A stretch of 39,995 nucleotides of DNA from an uncultured Acidimicrobiaceae bacterium. GTDB lineage: Bacteria; Actinomycetota; Acidimicrobiia; Spongiisociales; UBA5794. This document shows, piece after piece, positions 1 through 11,350 of the stretch (the first letter of the stretch is position 1; every line of letters begins with the position of its first letter). The position numbers were made by a program, and so were the translations under genes. The notes below the pieces were generated by a model, which saw only the letters and a list, made by a program, of their open reading frames with translations, searched no databases and was not told the DNA's origin. The stretch spans positions 1 to 39,995 of the forward strand of contig CAMYKI010000040.1 of the NCBI GenBank assembly GCA_947258985.1, given 5' to 3'.

Positions 1-608
1 TCATCAGAGCGTTGGTAGGTGATGATCAGGGCCAGAACCCGGCCGTGTTCATCCAGTTCACCTCCCTTGGCGATATCACAGGCAATGTCTTCATGGACGA
101 CATCATCTGGCTTGCAGAGGAGGGGATCACAAAGGGCTGCAACCCACCCGCCAACGACCTCTTCTGCCCTGCGGCCACGGTCACGCGAGGTCAGATGGCC
201 GCCTTCCTGGTGCGGTTCCTCGGCCTTACCGCAATCGACCCGACCATTGAGTTCACCGACACCGGGAGCACCATCTTTGAACAGGACATCTTGCGCCTGG
301 CGACCGCCGGCATCACCAAGGGATGCAACCCGCCAACCAACGACCGGTTCTGCCCGAACGACAGTGTGACACGTGGCCAGATGGCTGCCTTCCTGGTCAG
401 GGCCCTGGCGTTGACCGACAACGGTGGCGGCGACTTGTTCACCGACGACAACACGTCGATATTCGAGAATGACATCGATCGCTTGGCGACCGCGGGCATC
501 ACCAAGGGATGCAACCCGCCGGCCAACACGCTCTACTGCCCGAATCTCACGGTGACGCGGGGCCAGATGGCTGCGTTCTTGCACCGAGCCGAAGGGCTAC
601 TCCCCTAG
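1..608 (+). CDS. SLH-like repeat protein, C-terminal part (5' end outside window)
   Basis: The reading frame is open to the left edge of the window, so this is the C-terminal part of a longer gene; the TTG at 12 is not a convincing start. The visible part consists almost wholly of three repeats of about 50-55 residues. Each has an acidic Phe-Thr-Asp-type segment, an 'I..LA.AGITKGCNPP' segment, an 'FCP' or 'YCP' turn and a 'TRGQMAAFL.R' helix. This is the actinobacterial S-layer-homology-like repeat with two conserved Cys per unit. Such repeats usually form a surface-attachment module on secreted proteins; that role is family knowledge. The next gene carries the same three-repeat tail, so the two are probably paralogues in the same surface system. 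The catalytic or adhesive part, if any, lies outside the window. Confidence 0.85.
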   Translation, partial: IRALVGDDQGQNPAVFIQFTSLGDITGNVFMDDIIWLAEEGITKGCNPPANDLFCPAATVTRGQMAAFLVRFLGLTAIDPTIEFTDTGSTIFEQDILRLATAGITKGCNPPTNDRFCPNDSVTRGQMAAFLVRALALTDNGGGDLFTDDNTSIFENDIDRLATAGITKGCNPPANTLYCPNLTVTRGQMAAFLHRAEGLLP

Positions 609-701
609 CCGCGGCGAGGTCAAAAGCGATATATTGGGGGTAGAAGCTTTTGTCGCGTCGCGAGCGGCGCGGGGACGCCGACTCATGGGGCACACAAGGG
701 G

Positions 702-2354
702 ATGATCGAAGTGGGAACTCGTTCAACGACACCGTGGCTTGTTTTGATGGCGGCGTTGGTCGTCGCGTTCGTGGCTCTGGCCGTGCCTGCAAGCGCCACC
801 ACCGCCACCGACGAATCGGCGGTCGTCTTCGATGATGACGACGACGATGACGACGATTGGATCCCTCCGGTTATCTATATCGATAACGTCGAGGTCGATG
901 AGTCCTCTGAAACCATCACATTTACTATCTGGAAGGAAAGGAAGACGCCGATCGGTGTTCTGATAGGGGTAGAAACTGTCGGCATCGAGGCAACCCCCGA
1001 CGTCGACTACGTGGACCAATCGACAACCATCGTTCTACCCCGCCGTAAGAACGTGGCCGAGAAGGTCACCTTCCAACTCATCGATGACAGCATCGCCGAA
1101 GGCACCGAACGTTTTGCGGTGCTGCTCACCGTCCCCTTCTGGGCGGTTGTTGTTGAAGTTGGCGGTATCGGGACCATCCTCGACAACGACAAACCACCCG
1201 GCGTTGAAGTTGACATTGGGGATGGCGTCGCCGTCGTCGAAGGCGGAGAACCCGACACCGTCACCGTCCGGCTCCTTTCCGAACCGACGGCGGAAGTAAC
1301 CGTCAACGTGACCACCGATACGACCCAGCTCCAGACGACACCGGGGGCGCTCGTCTTCGACGCCGGCAACTGGGCGACACCGCAGAGACTAGAGATCAAC
1401 GCCCTCGCAGATGGTCTTGTTGAGGAAGACCCGCACGAGGTCGCCATCGGGTTTGCCGTTCAGTCGGAGGATCCCTCCTACAGCAACTTTGCCGTCGAAG
1501 ACATAGAGGCAACCATCGAAGACGAGGATTTGCCCACAGCCGCCATCAGCGGCCCAACTGCCGGATCCCCGGGACAGCCAACTGCCGGATCCCCGGGACA
1601 GCCCGCGACGTTCACAGCTGTGGTCGATATGGGTGGTACCTCTATCGAGGACTACTCCTGGGATGTCTTCCTCGACGGTGATCCCATCGGCGTCGGCGAT
1701 ACTGCGAGCTACGCTTTCACGCCGACAGCTTCAGGCAACTACGTGGTGAGGCTGGCCGTGACCGATGCCGACGGGCAGACACTCACTGCGTTCATCAACT
1801 ACACAGTGTTCGGCGACATCGCCGACTCTCCATTCGCTGCGGACATCATCTGGCTGGCCACCGCCGGGATCACGAAGGGATGCAACCCGCCCGCAAACGA
1901 CATGTTCTGTCCCGACGACAAGCTGACCCGGGGACAGATGGCTGCCTTTCTGGTCCGCTTCTTTGGTCTTACGGACAGCGGCGCTGGCGACATCTTCACC
2001 GACGACGACAACTCGGTATTCGAAAACGACATCGACAAACTGGCAACCGCCGGAATCACAACGGGCTGCAATCCTCCTGAGGGTACGCTTTACTGCCCGG
2101 ACGAATTGATGAACCGTGGCCACATGGCCGGCTTTCTGTCGAGGGCACTCAGCTTGACCGACGACGGTGGCGGCGACCTCTTTGTTGACGACGACGTTTG
2201 GATCTTCGAGGCGGACATCGACAAATTGGCAACCGCCGGGATCACCAGAGGCTGCAACCCCCCGGTGAACGATCGGTATTGCCCGGGTGACTATGTGACC
2301 AGAGGCCAAATGGCCGCATTCCTCCACAGGGCAAGCACCCTCGTCGACCCGTAG
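702..2354 (+). CDS. Secreted Calx-beta/PKD protein with three C-terminal SLH-like repeats
   Basis: Predicted exported surface protein of about 550 residues. A hydrophobic signal segment spans about residues 12-32 and ends in an A-x-A-like site. A run of nine Asp (residues 44-52) follows. Two Calx-beta-like domains come next (about 55-160 and 165-275), with the typical 'D...EG.E.F.V.L' and 'I.DND' or 'IEDED' ends. An eight-residue linker, PTAGSPGQ, is exactly duplicated, then a PKD-like beta domain (about 300-370) and three Cys-containing SLH-like repeats (about 372-545). The start is uncertain: ATG 702 lies directly against AAGGGG, while GTG 711 has the same AAGGGG nine bases upstream and may be the real start. 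Calx-beta domains and poly-Asp suggest calcium binding, which is inference. The preceding gene ends with the same repeats. Confidence 0.85.
   Translation: MIEVGTRSTTPWLVLMAALVVAFVALAVPASATTATDESAVVFDDDDDDDDDWIPPVIYIDNVEVDESSETITFTIWKERKTPIGVLIGVETVGIEATPDVDYVDQSTTIVLPRRKNVAEKVTFQLIDDSIAEGTERFAVLLTVPFWAVVVEVGGIGTILDNDKPPGVEVDIGDGVAVVEGGEPDTVTVRLLSEPTAEVTVNVTTDTTQLQTTPGALVFDAGNWATPQRLEINALADGLVEEDPHEVAIGFAVQSEDPSYSNFAVEDIEATIEDEDLPTAAISGPTAGSPGQPTAGSPGQPATFTAVVDMGGTSIEDYSWDVFLDGDPIGVGDTASYAFTPTASGNYVVRLAVTDADGQTLTAFINYTVFGDIADSPFAADIIWLATAGITKGCNPPANDMFCPDDKLTRGQMAAFLVRFFGLTDSGAGDIFTDDDNSVFENDIDKLATAGITTGCNPPEGTLYCPDELMNRGHMAGFLSRALSLTDDGGGDLFVDDDVWIFEADIDKLATAGITRGCNPPVNDRYCPGDYVTRGQMAAFLHRASTLVDP
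1554..1601 (+). repeat. Exact 24-bp tandem duplication in SLH-protein linker
   Basis: Two identical, in-frame 24-base units (1554-1577 and 1578-1601) encode PTAGSPGQ twice. They form a Pro/Gly-rich hinge between the Calx-beta region and the PKD-like domain. Absolute identity at the DNA level points to a recent slippage duplication. Confidence 0.9.
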
Positions 2355-2383
2355 ACGCCGGAAGACCCCCGAAACCCCGAGCC

Positions 2384-2441
2384 AGCAGTTTCGCTGGGCG
2401 AAACTGCTACGCGAAATAGTCCGCTTTGCGGACTATTTCGC
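2384..2441. terminator. Twin hairpins between convergent genes
   Basis: Two perfect inverted repeats stand side by side. The first has 10-bp arms (2384-2393 and 2399-2408) around a 5-base loop. The second has 14-bp arms (2411-2424 and 2428-2441) around TTT. The second includes the stop codon and last codons of the leftward sugar-transferase gene. Placed between convergent genes, they probably act as a bidirectional terminator or mRNA 3'-end protector. Neither has a long T tract. Confidence 0.7.
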
Positions 2442-3713
2442 CCCGAACCCGCTCAGCACTGTCCACAGGGATCGACCCAGAATCGAAACGTCGAGCCACG
2501 GGGACATGTGCTTGACGTAGTAGAGATCGTAGGTCAGCTTGTCCACGGTCTCAGCCTCGCTGTCGGCGTAACCGAAGTTCACCTGGGCCCACCCGGTCAC
2601 CCCGGGACGGACCAGGTGCCGATAGCTGTAAAAAGGGATGCTTCCCTCATACTGCTCGGTGAACACGGGACGCTCGGGACGGGGTCCGACCAAGCTCACA
2701 TCACCCTTGAGCACGTTGTACAACTGAGGAACCTCATCAACCCGAAACCGGCGCAGGACCCGTCCCACACTGGTGAGCCGGCTGTCGTTCGCTGTAGCAA
2801 ACTGGGGCCCGTCCTTCTCGGCGTTCTCGATCATGGTCCGAAATTTGTAGAGGACGAACTCCTCGCCGTCGAGCCCCATCCGCTGCTGGCGGTAGATAGC
2901 GGGCCCGCTCGAGTCAATCCGCACGGCAGCCCAGATAACCCCTCCCAACACGATCCACAATGGCGCCGTCAGGAGAACGAGAACGATATCGATGATTCGT
3001 TTCACAGCGGCATACTCATTGCGGCGAACCGGGGCGGACAGTTCCCACCCTTCAGCCAGATGCACCATGGGGAGTCTGCCGGTGTACTCCTCATAGACAG
3101 TCGACAGCGCCCGTACCGGGTATCCGGCCAGGTTCCACGACGAGACGAATTGCGCCATCCGATCAGACATCACCGGGCGCAGGTCCACAACCAGGGTTGC
3201 GTCGTCAACAGGCTCGGCCGGCGGCTCACCCGCTGGGTCATAGACTTCGCGGACATCGGTATGGTCGACATCGCGCAGGTCTTCGACCAGCCCTTTCTCC
3301 CCGGTGATAATCACGAGATTCTCCGCCCAGGGGCGCTGCCGCCGCACAACCCGGTGCAGCAGCGTTCCGGCAAGCCAGATCCCGATTGTCGTGATCAGGT
3401 AAGTCCGTGACCAGTACGAGGGACGACCAAATGCAATGCCCGTCGCGGTGAATGCCGCCGCGATCGATACGATTGCCAGAGCTCGGCCATAGGAGGGCCG
3501 GGGCGCTCCTTGTGCCCACATCCGTACGGAGGCGTATGAGCCGAGGAGCGCGCCACCTGCAAGCAGACCGAGCATGGGCCAGATGTTCTGATCAGAGCGG
3601 GTCGCCTGCCACGGCACCAGCTCGCCGAAGGTGAAAGCCGAACCGAGAAACATGGCGACGACGAGCGCTACCAGGTCGGACACCAGAACCGAGAGAAGGA
3701 ACTTCCTACGCAT
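2433..3713 (-). CDS. Polyprenyl-phosphate sugar-1-phosphate transferase
   Basis: Membrane initiating enzyme for exopolysaccharide, capsule or glycan synthesis: it moves a sugar-1-phosphate from a UDP-sugar onto undecaprenyl phosphate. It has 426 residues. The N-terminal half has about four membrane segments (residues 5-25, 45-62, 75-95, 105-120) and a nucleotide-fold-like middle region. The C-terminal catalytic half starts at 'VKRIIDIVL', a membrane/re-entrant helix. It continues with 'YRQQRMGLDGEEFVLYKFRTM', 'RLTSVGRVLRRFRVDEVPQ', 'LVGPRPERPVF' and 'RPGVTGWAQV', all hallmarks of the WbaP/CpsE family. Two-domain forms of this length are usual in the family. The sugar cannot be read from sequence. 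No glycosyltransferase cluster is visible in this window, so it appears isolated; a partner cluster may lie elsewhere. Confidence 0.92.
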   Translation of the reverse strand: MRRKFLLSVLVSDLVALVVAMFLGSAFTFGELVPWQATRSDQNIWPMLGLLAGGALLGSYASVRMWAQGAPRPSYGRALAIVSIAAAFTATGIAFGRPSYWSRTYLITTIGIWLAGTLLHRVVRRQRPWAENLVIITGEKGLVEDLRDVDHTDVREVYDPAGEPPAEPVDDATLVVDLRPVMSDRMAQFVSSWNLAGYPVRALSTVYEEYTGRLPMVHLAEGWELSAPVRRNEYAAVKRIIDIVLVLLTAPLWIVLGGVIWAAVRIDSSGPAIYRQQRMGLDGEEFVLYKFRTMIENAEKDGPQFATANDSRLTSVGRVLRRFRVDEVPQLYNVLKGDVSLVGPRPERPVFTEQYEGSIPFYSYRHLVRPGVTGWAQVNFGYADSEAETVDKLTYDLYYVKHMSPWLDVSILGRSLWTVLSGFGAK

Positions 3714-3787
3714 TAGGCATAGAGACTACCCGTCCCGCCATATGTGGGGTCGCCGACCCGCGTGCCGACGGCCGCTATTGTCCCGGC

Positions 3788-4228
3788 ATGCCGCGCGCAA
3801 CCTTCAGCCACGAAGCCGTCACCGCAGCCCCAATCGACGCTGTCTGGCATCGACTCCAGCAGGCGGAGACATGGGCTGACATCGGCCCCGTCGAAGATGT
3901 CACAGAATCCCAACAAGATGAAAGCGGCCATCTGCAATCATTCACCTGGACGACGACTGTGGCCCGCAAGCACTACGAGGGCACCGCTGAGGTTTCCGAT
4001 TCCGTCTACAGGGAGCGGATGACACTTGACCTCGACGCCGGTGAAGTAGCCGGGTCGCTCGAAGCTCATCTCGCCCCTAACGGCGACGACAGCACGGTCG
4101 TGACGGTGACCCTCGAGGTCATATCGCGCGGAACGCTATCCACCCTATTCTTCCCGGTCGTCAGCGAAGCGGTCGCCCGCGGTCTTCCCGACCAGGTCGA
4201 GCGATTCGTGGAGTCGCTCGACGCCTAG
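3788..4228 (+). CDS. SRPBCC-fold (polyketide cyclase/START-like) small protein
   Basis: A 146-residue cytosolic protein. Its N-terminal pattern 'F.HEA.TAAPIDAVWHRLQQAETWADIGPV' and C-terminal amphipathic helix 'GLPDQVERFVESLDA' match the helix-grip SRPBCC fold, which binds hydrophobic ligands in many unrelated small proteins. The substrate cannot be predicted. Its stop codon overlaps that of atpC on the other strand through a shared CTAG (4225-4228), so the two genes converge with no spacer. ATG 3788 gives the family's usual length. Confidence 0.7.
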   Translation: MPRATFSHEAVTAAPIDAVWHRLQQAETWADIGPVEDVTESQQDESGHLQSFTWTTTVARKHYEGTAEVSDSVYRERMTLDLDAGEVAGSLEAHLAPNGDDSTVVTVTLEVISRGTLSTLFFPVVSEAVARGLPDQVERFVESLDA

Positions 4229-4574
4229 TTCGATCCGCTCGCCTCGACGGCGCGCTGCTGCGCCTCTTTGAGTTCCTCGGCGAGGCGAAGCGCTTCGTCG
4301 CGGCCTCCCTCGGTCATCTCCGCCCGATCGGTCAGCAAGGTGACACTATTGGCGTAGATCTGCAGGAACCCCCCGTGGATTCCGATGGTCGTGACATTGT
4401 CATCGGCATCGTGGATCTCCACCGGCCCGGTGGCGAGCGCGGCCATCGTGGCCTCGTGGTCGGCGAGAATGCCGATGTCGCCCTCGGTGGTCCGTGCCGA
4501 GATGAACTGGGCGTCACCGGAGTACACGATCGCCTCCGGGGCAACTACGTCAACACGAAAGAGCTTCCCGGCCA

Positions 4575-4575
<1 letters not shown>
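4225..4575 (-). CDS. atpC: ATP synthase F1 subunit epsilon
   Basis: Last gene of the ATP synthase operon. Epsilon is part of the central stalk of F1 and modulates ATP hydrolysis. The N-terminal beta-sandwich is clear ('FRVDVVAPEAIVYSGDAQFISARTTEGDIGILADH', then 'GFLQI..NSVTLLTDRAE'). At 116 residues it is short for the family (often 130-140): after the sandwich there is room for only one alpha helix (about 88-112) instead of the usual two-helix inhibitory domain. Its ATG shares a base with the end of atpD (TAATG-type junction at 4575), implying translational coupling. Confidence 0.95.
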
Positions 4576-6014
<1,439 letters not shown>

Positions 6015-6018
6015 TTAC

Positions 6019-6894
6019 CTATCCGCCGGACAGCGCCTCGGCGCCACCGACGATTTCAGATATCTCAGTTGTGATCTCCGCCTGTCGGGCCTGGTTGGCC
6101 TCGCGGGTGAGGAGACGCACGAGTTCCTCGGCGTTCTCCGTCGCAGCCTTCATGGCGCGGCGCCGGGCCGCGTGCTCCGATGCTGAGGCCTCGAGCAGAA
6201 TTCCGAAAACGGTCCCTTCGAGGTAACGCGGCAACAAGCGCGCCAGAATCGCTTCAGGCGACGGCTCGAATGTGTAGCCGACCGCAGCTTCGTCTTCTGT
6301 GGCTTCGGGAGGCTCGATCGGCAGCACCGGCCAAAGCACCGGCTTCTGTGTCAGCGCCGAGACATACCGGGTAGTGAACACCTCTACCGAATCCACTACC
6401 TCGGTCTCGTACGCCTCGAGGATGCTGTTGCCAATCATCCTGGCATCACCGTATCCCGGGGTGTCGGTGACTCCGAGCCAAGCCTGCTCGATCTCGAAAT
6501 TGCGGTAGGAAAAGTAGGCCCTGGCCTTCTCCCCGACCGTGAAAAGACGGATCTGCTTGCCGGCATTGCGGAGATCGTTGATCCGATGCTCCGCCATGCG
6601 AATGATGTTGCTGTTGTAGCCACCGGCTAGACCACGGTCGGAACTGACCACCACGACTCCCGACGTCACAACTTCGCGGCGTTCTAGCAGCGGGTGGCTG
6701 AGCCCGGCCGAACCTGCACCAAGGTTGCGTATGACCTCGTTCATCTTGTCCGTGTAGGGCTGGGACCGTGCAACCCGGACCCTGGCTTTGGCAATCCGCG
6801 ACGTGGCGATGAGCTCCATCGCCCGCGTGATCTTCATCGTCGATTGGACCGACTTGATCCGTCGCCGAATCTGCCGTACTTCAGCAGAAGCCAT
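6019..6894 (-). CDS. atpG: ATP synthase F1 subunit gamma
   Basis: Central rotating shaft of the F1 motor, 291 residues. The N-terminal helix 'EVRQIRRRIKSVQSTMKITRAMELIATSRIAKA' and the C-terminal helix 'ATENAEELVRLLTREANQARQAEITTEISEIVGGAEAL' form the coiled coil that turns within the alpha-beta ring. The conserved 'SDRGLAGGYNSNI' is in the middle domain. ATG 6894 is preceded by a GAGGAG ribosome site lying within the end of atpA; the gap to atpA is only six bases. Confidence 0.97.
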   Translation of the reverse strand: MASAEVRQIRRRIKSVQSTMKITRAMELIATSRIAKARVRVARSQPYTDKMNEVIRNLGAGSAGLSHPLLERREVVTSGVVVVSSDRGLAGGYNSNIIRMAEHRINDLRNAGKQIRLFTVGEKARAYFSYRNFEIEQAWLGVTDTPGYGDARMIGNSILEAYETEVVDSVEVFTTRYVSALTQKPVLWPVLPIEPPEATEDEAAVGYTFEPSPEAILARLLPRYLEGTVFGILLEASASEHAARRRAMKAATENAEELVRLLTREANQARQAEITTEISEIVGGAEALSGG

Positions 6895-6900
6895 CGAGTG

Positions 6901-8409
<1,509 letters not shown>

Positions 8410-8412
8410 TCG

Positions 8413-8949
8413 CTATGCCCAAGCCTCTCGCAATTCCAGGAGCCGGCTGCGCACCGACCCGTCAAACAAAGTGTCTTCAACTTGGGCAACCAGCCCTCCA
8501 ACCACAGATGGATCAATGACGACGTTCAGCGTTACTGCCTTGCCCGTCACCTGCGCCAATTTCGCTGCCAATCGGTCACGCGTCGCATCGTCCAGCTCGA
8601 TTGCGCTCCGCACCTCGGCAACGACATGACCCTCAGCCTCGGCGGCGAGACCCATCATGCGCCGCGTGATCGCTTCGAAGTCTTTGACACGGTTGACGCC
8701 GATCAGCATGTTCACCAGCGCGACAGTCACCGACGAGGCTCGCTCACCGATCAAATCGCCAATGATGCTCTGCTTCCTCTCGAAGGGAATCAGGGGATCG
8801 CCTAGCGCACCCTTCAGCTCCTCCGATTCTCCGAAGGCTTGAGCGACGCGAAACAGCTCGTCCGACAGCCGATCCGCGTCTCCCTCTGCGCCGACGACAT
8901 CGAGCAGAGCCCGGGCGTAGCCGTCGATGTGGTTGGTGGTTTCCATCAT
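8413..8949 (-). CDS. atpH: ATP synthase F1 subunit delta
   Basis: Peripheral-stalk subunit joining the top of F1 to subunit b, 178 residues and of standard length. The N-terminal six-helix bundle includes 'GYARALLDVV', 'LGDPLIPFERKQSIIGDLIG' and 'VNMLIGVNRVKDFEAI'. The C-terminal part contains 'VVAEVRSAIELDDATRDRL' and 'IDPSVVGGLVAQVEDTLFDGSVRSRLLELREAW', which matches the family signature. There are two adjacent start codons (8949 and 8946); the first overlaps the atpF stop as TGATG. Confidence 0.95.
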   Translation of the reverse strand: MMETTNHIDGYARALLDVVGAEGDADRLSDELFRVAQAFGESEELKGALGDPLIPFERKQSIIGDLIGERASSVTVALVNMLIGVNRVKDFEAITRRMMGLAAEAEGHVVAEVRSAIELDDATRDRLAAKLAQVTGKAVTLNVVIDPSVVGGLVAQVEDTLFDGSVRSRLLELREAWA

Positions 8950-9515
8950 CAGCCCTCGGAACCTCCGAGCTCATCGATGAACTGGTCGACGAGCGCCTGC
9001 TGACCGCTCCGGTCGAGATTTTGACCGACGATCTTCTCGGCGACGTCGAGTGAGAGACCGGCGACTTCGCCGCGCATGGCCGTCATCGCCCGCTCCTTCT
9101 CGGATTCGAGCTCTTGATTGGCTCGAGTCTTGATCGCTTCGGCCTCGCCCTCTGCACGGGAGACAATGTCGGCCCGTGCCGACTCGCCCGCCTGCCGGGC
9201 TTCCTCCACGATCCGAGTCGCTTCTTCACGAGCGCCCGATAGCTGTGCCGCGTAGTCCTCTTTGAGGGCGGCAGCTTCGGCCTTCTCGGCCTGAGCGGCT
9301 TCGAGGTCGTCTTTGATCCTCTTCTGGCGGTTTTCGAGCATCTCGTTTAGCGCCGGAGAGGCCACCTTCCAGATGAAGCCGAACACGATCACGAATGCGA
9401 TGACACCGACGATGATCTCGTTGACGTCACGAGGAAGCAACAGGTCGATACCTGATGTTTCGTCGGCGTGTTCGCCGTCCTCAGCCGCAAGGATCAACGT
9501 TGTGAACAGGTTCAC
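8949..9515 (-). CDS. atpF: ATP synthase Fo subunit b
   Basis: Membrane-anchored peripheral stalk, 188 residues. A short acidic periplasmic N-terminus is followed by one membrane helix (about 32-52, 'IIVGVIAFVIVFGFIWKVA'). A long charged helix then runs from about 55 to 155, rich in Ala/Glu/Lys/Arg ('ENRQKRIKDDLEAAQAEKAEA'), which dimerises as a right-handed coiled coil. The C-terminus 'IVGQNLDRSGQQALVDQFIDELGG' is the delta-binding end. It lies between atpE (nine-base gap) and atpH (overlapping stop/start). Confidence 0.96.
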   Translation of the reverse strand: MNLFTTLILAAEDGEHADETSGIDLLLPRDVNEIIVGVIAFVIVFGFIWKVASPALNEMLENRQKRIKDDLEAAQAEKAEAAALKEDYAAQLSGAREEATRIVEEARQAGESARADIVSRAEGEAEAIKTRANQELESEKERAMTAMRGEVAGLSLDVAEKIVGQNLDRSGQQALVDQFIDELGGSEG

Positions 9516-9524
9516 GTTGGCTCC

Positions 9525-9794
<270 letters not shown>

Positions 9795-9818
9795 CTATGT
9801 CGGACGATTAACTGAGAA

Positions 9819-10625
9819 CTAGTGCTCGGGATGAACGGCCGTCTGGACGTACACCGCCGAAAGAAGTGTGAAGATGTAGGCCTGGAGGATGGCGACGATG
9901 ATCTCGAACGCGTAGATCGCAAGGCCGACGACCAGCCATCCGAGACCAATGGGAATCTTGGCCAAACCGCCCTGGCCGGAGAGGAATACCCAACCGGAAA
10001 CCAGAAGCAGGGTCAGCATGACGTGGCCCGCAACGAGATTGGCAAAAAGTCGAACCGCCAGGCTGAACGGCCGCACGAGGAACGTTGACACCAGTTCGAT
10101 GATTCCAACGAGCGGCTTCAGCGCCACAGGGACACCCGGGGGCCAGGCAATGTCCTTTAGATAGGAGAAGCCCTGCTCCTTGAAACCGGATATCACAAAG
10201 ATGAACCACGTGAGTATCGAGAGGGTGGCCGGCACCACCCACATCCTGGACGAGACCGGGAAGTTGATGAACGGGGCAACCTCGAAGAGGTTGCTGACGA
10301 GTATGACCAGGAAGATCGAAAGAAGCCAGGGGAAGTACTTGAGCCCATGCTGCGGACCGATGATCCCGATAGCGATCTCGTCCCGGACGAAGGTAACCAG
10401 AGCTTCGACCGCGGCACCGAACTTCGACGGCACCAGGCGCTTCTTGTGCCTGACAATGCCAAAGTAGAGCAGGCCGATGACGATGAGCGCAGCGAGAACT
10501 GCGAGCACCATCGTGCGGTTGACGCCGCCGAGGAACGGATTCTCGAACAGTTCGTTTACCCGCTCAGGTACACAAATGATCTCGTCTTCGGCGTTGCATT
10601 CGCCGGACGCGAGGATCAGCTCCAC
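9819..10625 (-). CDS. atpB: ATP synthase Fo subunit a
   Basis: Proton-channel subunit, 268 residues, about six membrane segments. The essential arginine is Arg192 in 'RPFSLAVRLFANLVAGH', followed by the conserved helix. 'SNLFEVAPFINFPVSSRMWVVPATLS' is the other conserved block. An N-terminal Cys pair (Cys10, Cys18) sits in the predicted external tail. The start is GTG 10625, which overlaps the last ten bases of the upstream atpI-like gene. Confidence 0.97.
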   Translation of the reverse strand: MELILASGECNAEDEIICVPERVNELFENPFLGGVNRTMVLAVLAALIVIGLLYFGIVRHKKRLVPSKFGAAVEALVTFVRDEIAIGIIGPQHGLKYFPWLLSIFLVILVSNLFEVAPFINFPVSSRMWVVPATLSILTWFIFVISGFKEQGFSYLKDIAWPPGVPVALKPLVGIIELVSTFLVRPFSLAVRLFANLVAGHVMLTLLLVSGWVFLSGQGGLAKIPIGLGWLVVGLAIYAFEIIVAILQAYIFTLLSAVYVQTAVHPEH

Positions 10626-11059
10626 TCCAACTCCTTTGTTTCACCCCGTGCCACCGCCACAGTCTCCCATGAAAGCAGCAACAGATAACTCACGACAGCC
10701 GAGATTCCCATTGCCAGCCGGTCTACGTCAATTACCTGTGCGATAACCAGCATCACCAGCATGATGAGGCCCAAGCGAAGGAAGAACCCAACCAGCGCGG
10801 CGGCATGATAGAGCCTCAGAGATATCGCCGCAGCTTTTGACAGAAGCAACCCGGCTAGAGCGAAGTTTGCGGCGACTACCACCACTCCGATCGCCGCGGC
10901 AAACGCCCCTTCGGCGCCGCCGAGAATTCCGAAGAGAATCACGAGCGGCGGACCAACCCATACGGCACGACGAGCCGTAGCCAGGCCGACAACCGCTTCG
11001 ATGTTCGCCGGCCCGGGAGCCGGCTGGAACTCTATGCCGTTCTTGACTTCAGCTTCCAC
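10616..11059 (-). CDS. ATP synthase-associated membrane protein (AtpI-like)
   Basis: A 147-residue protein with four hydrophobic segments (about 33-50, 53-75, 84-108, 115-133) in the AtpI position, directly before subunit a. AtpI family members help assemble the c-ring or handle Mg2+ or Na+ transport for the synthase. Sequence conservation in this family is low, so the call rests mainly on position, size and topology. It overlaps the upstream atpZ-like gene by 11 bases and atpB by 10 bases. Confidence 0.7.
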   Translation of the reverse strand: MEAEVKNGIEFQPAPGPANIEAVVGLATARRAVWVGPPLVILFGILGGAEGAFAAAIGVVVVAANFALAGLLLSKAAAISLRLYHAAALVGFFLRLGLIMLVMLVIAQVIDVDRLAMGISAVVSYLLLLSWETVAVARGETKELEWS

Positions 11060-11339
11060 GCCTTCGTTCCTTTGCCTGCTCTTCCAGCTTCGCCGAGAAA
11101 CGCCACAGCCTGTAGAAGCCGCTTCCGAAACCAGCCAGCGTCCCGATGATGATGAACACCGGCCGAGTGCCCAGCCACCAGTCCAGACCGAGACCCATCA
11201 GCAGTCCGGCAACGACCGAGGATATGAGATCACCACCGGATGAGAGCCCGCCCACTATGGCCTGGCGCTCGGGAACAAGCTCGCTTCGCCTGCTTCCATC
11301 TCTATCCCGGGCACGAGACACGCTTGTGAAGTGATTCAC
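11049..11339 (-). CDS. AtpZ/AtpI-family small membrane protein, first gene of the atp operon
   Basis: At most 96 residues. The two-helix hairpin 'LISSVVAGLLMGLGLDWWLGTRPVFIIIGTLAGFGSGFYRLWRF' is typical of AtpZ/AtpI proteins, which are encoded at the head of many atp operons and are thought to form a small cation channel or assembly factor with AtpI. The GTG at 11339 lies inside a perfect inverted repeat that looks like a CRP-type operator. The real start may therefore be GTG 11321 or later, and the first 6-28 residues are doubtful. It overlaps the next gene. Confidence 0.75.
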   Translation of the reverse strand: MNHFTSVSRARDRDGSRRSELVPERQAIVGGLSSGGDLISSVVAGLLMGLGLDWWLGTRPVFIIIGTLAGFGSGFYRLWRFSAKLEEQAKERRRGS

Positions 11340-11342
11340 AAG
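11323..11342 (-). promoter_or_regulatory. CRP/GlxR-type operator before the atp operon
   Basis: Perfect inverted repeat with arms CTTGTGAA (11323-11330) and TTCACAAG (11335-11342), four bases apart. Its core is TGTGA-N6-TCACA, the consensus of cAMP-receptor-family regulators including corynebacterial GlxR. It lies immediately downstream of a promoter-like sequence and across the first possible start codon of the operon, a position that would fit repression of transcription. Confidence 0.65.
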
Positions 11343-11350
11343 CCGCCGCC

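Noticed and set aside
2508..3410. 300-codon open frame antisense to the sugar transferase
   Set aside because: The opposite strand carries all family motifs of a sugar transferase; the antisense product is Pro/Arg/His-rich and featureless.
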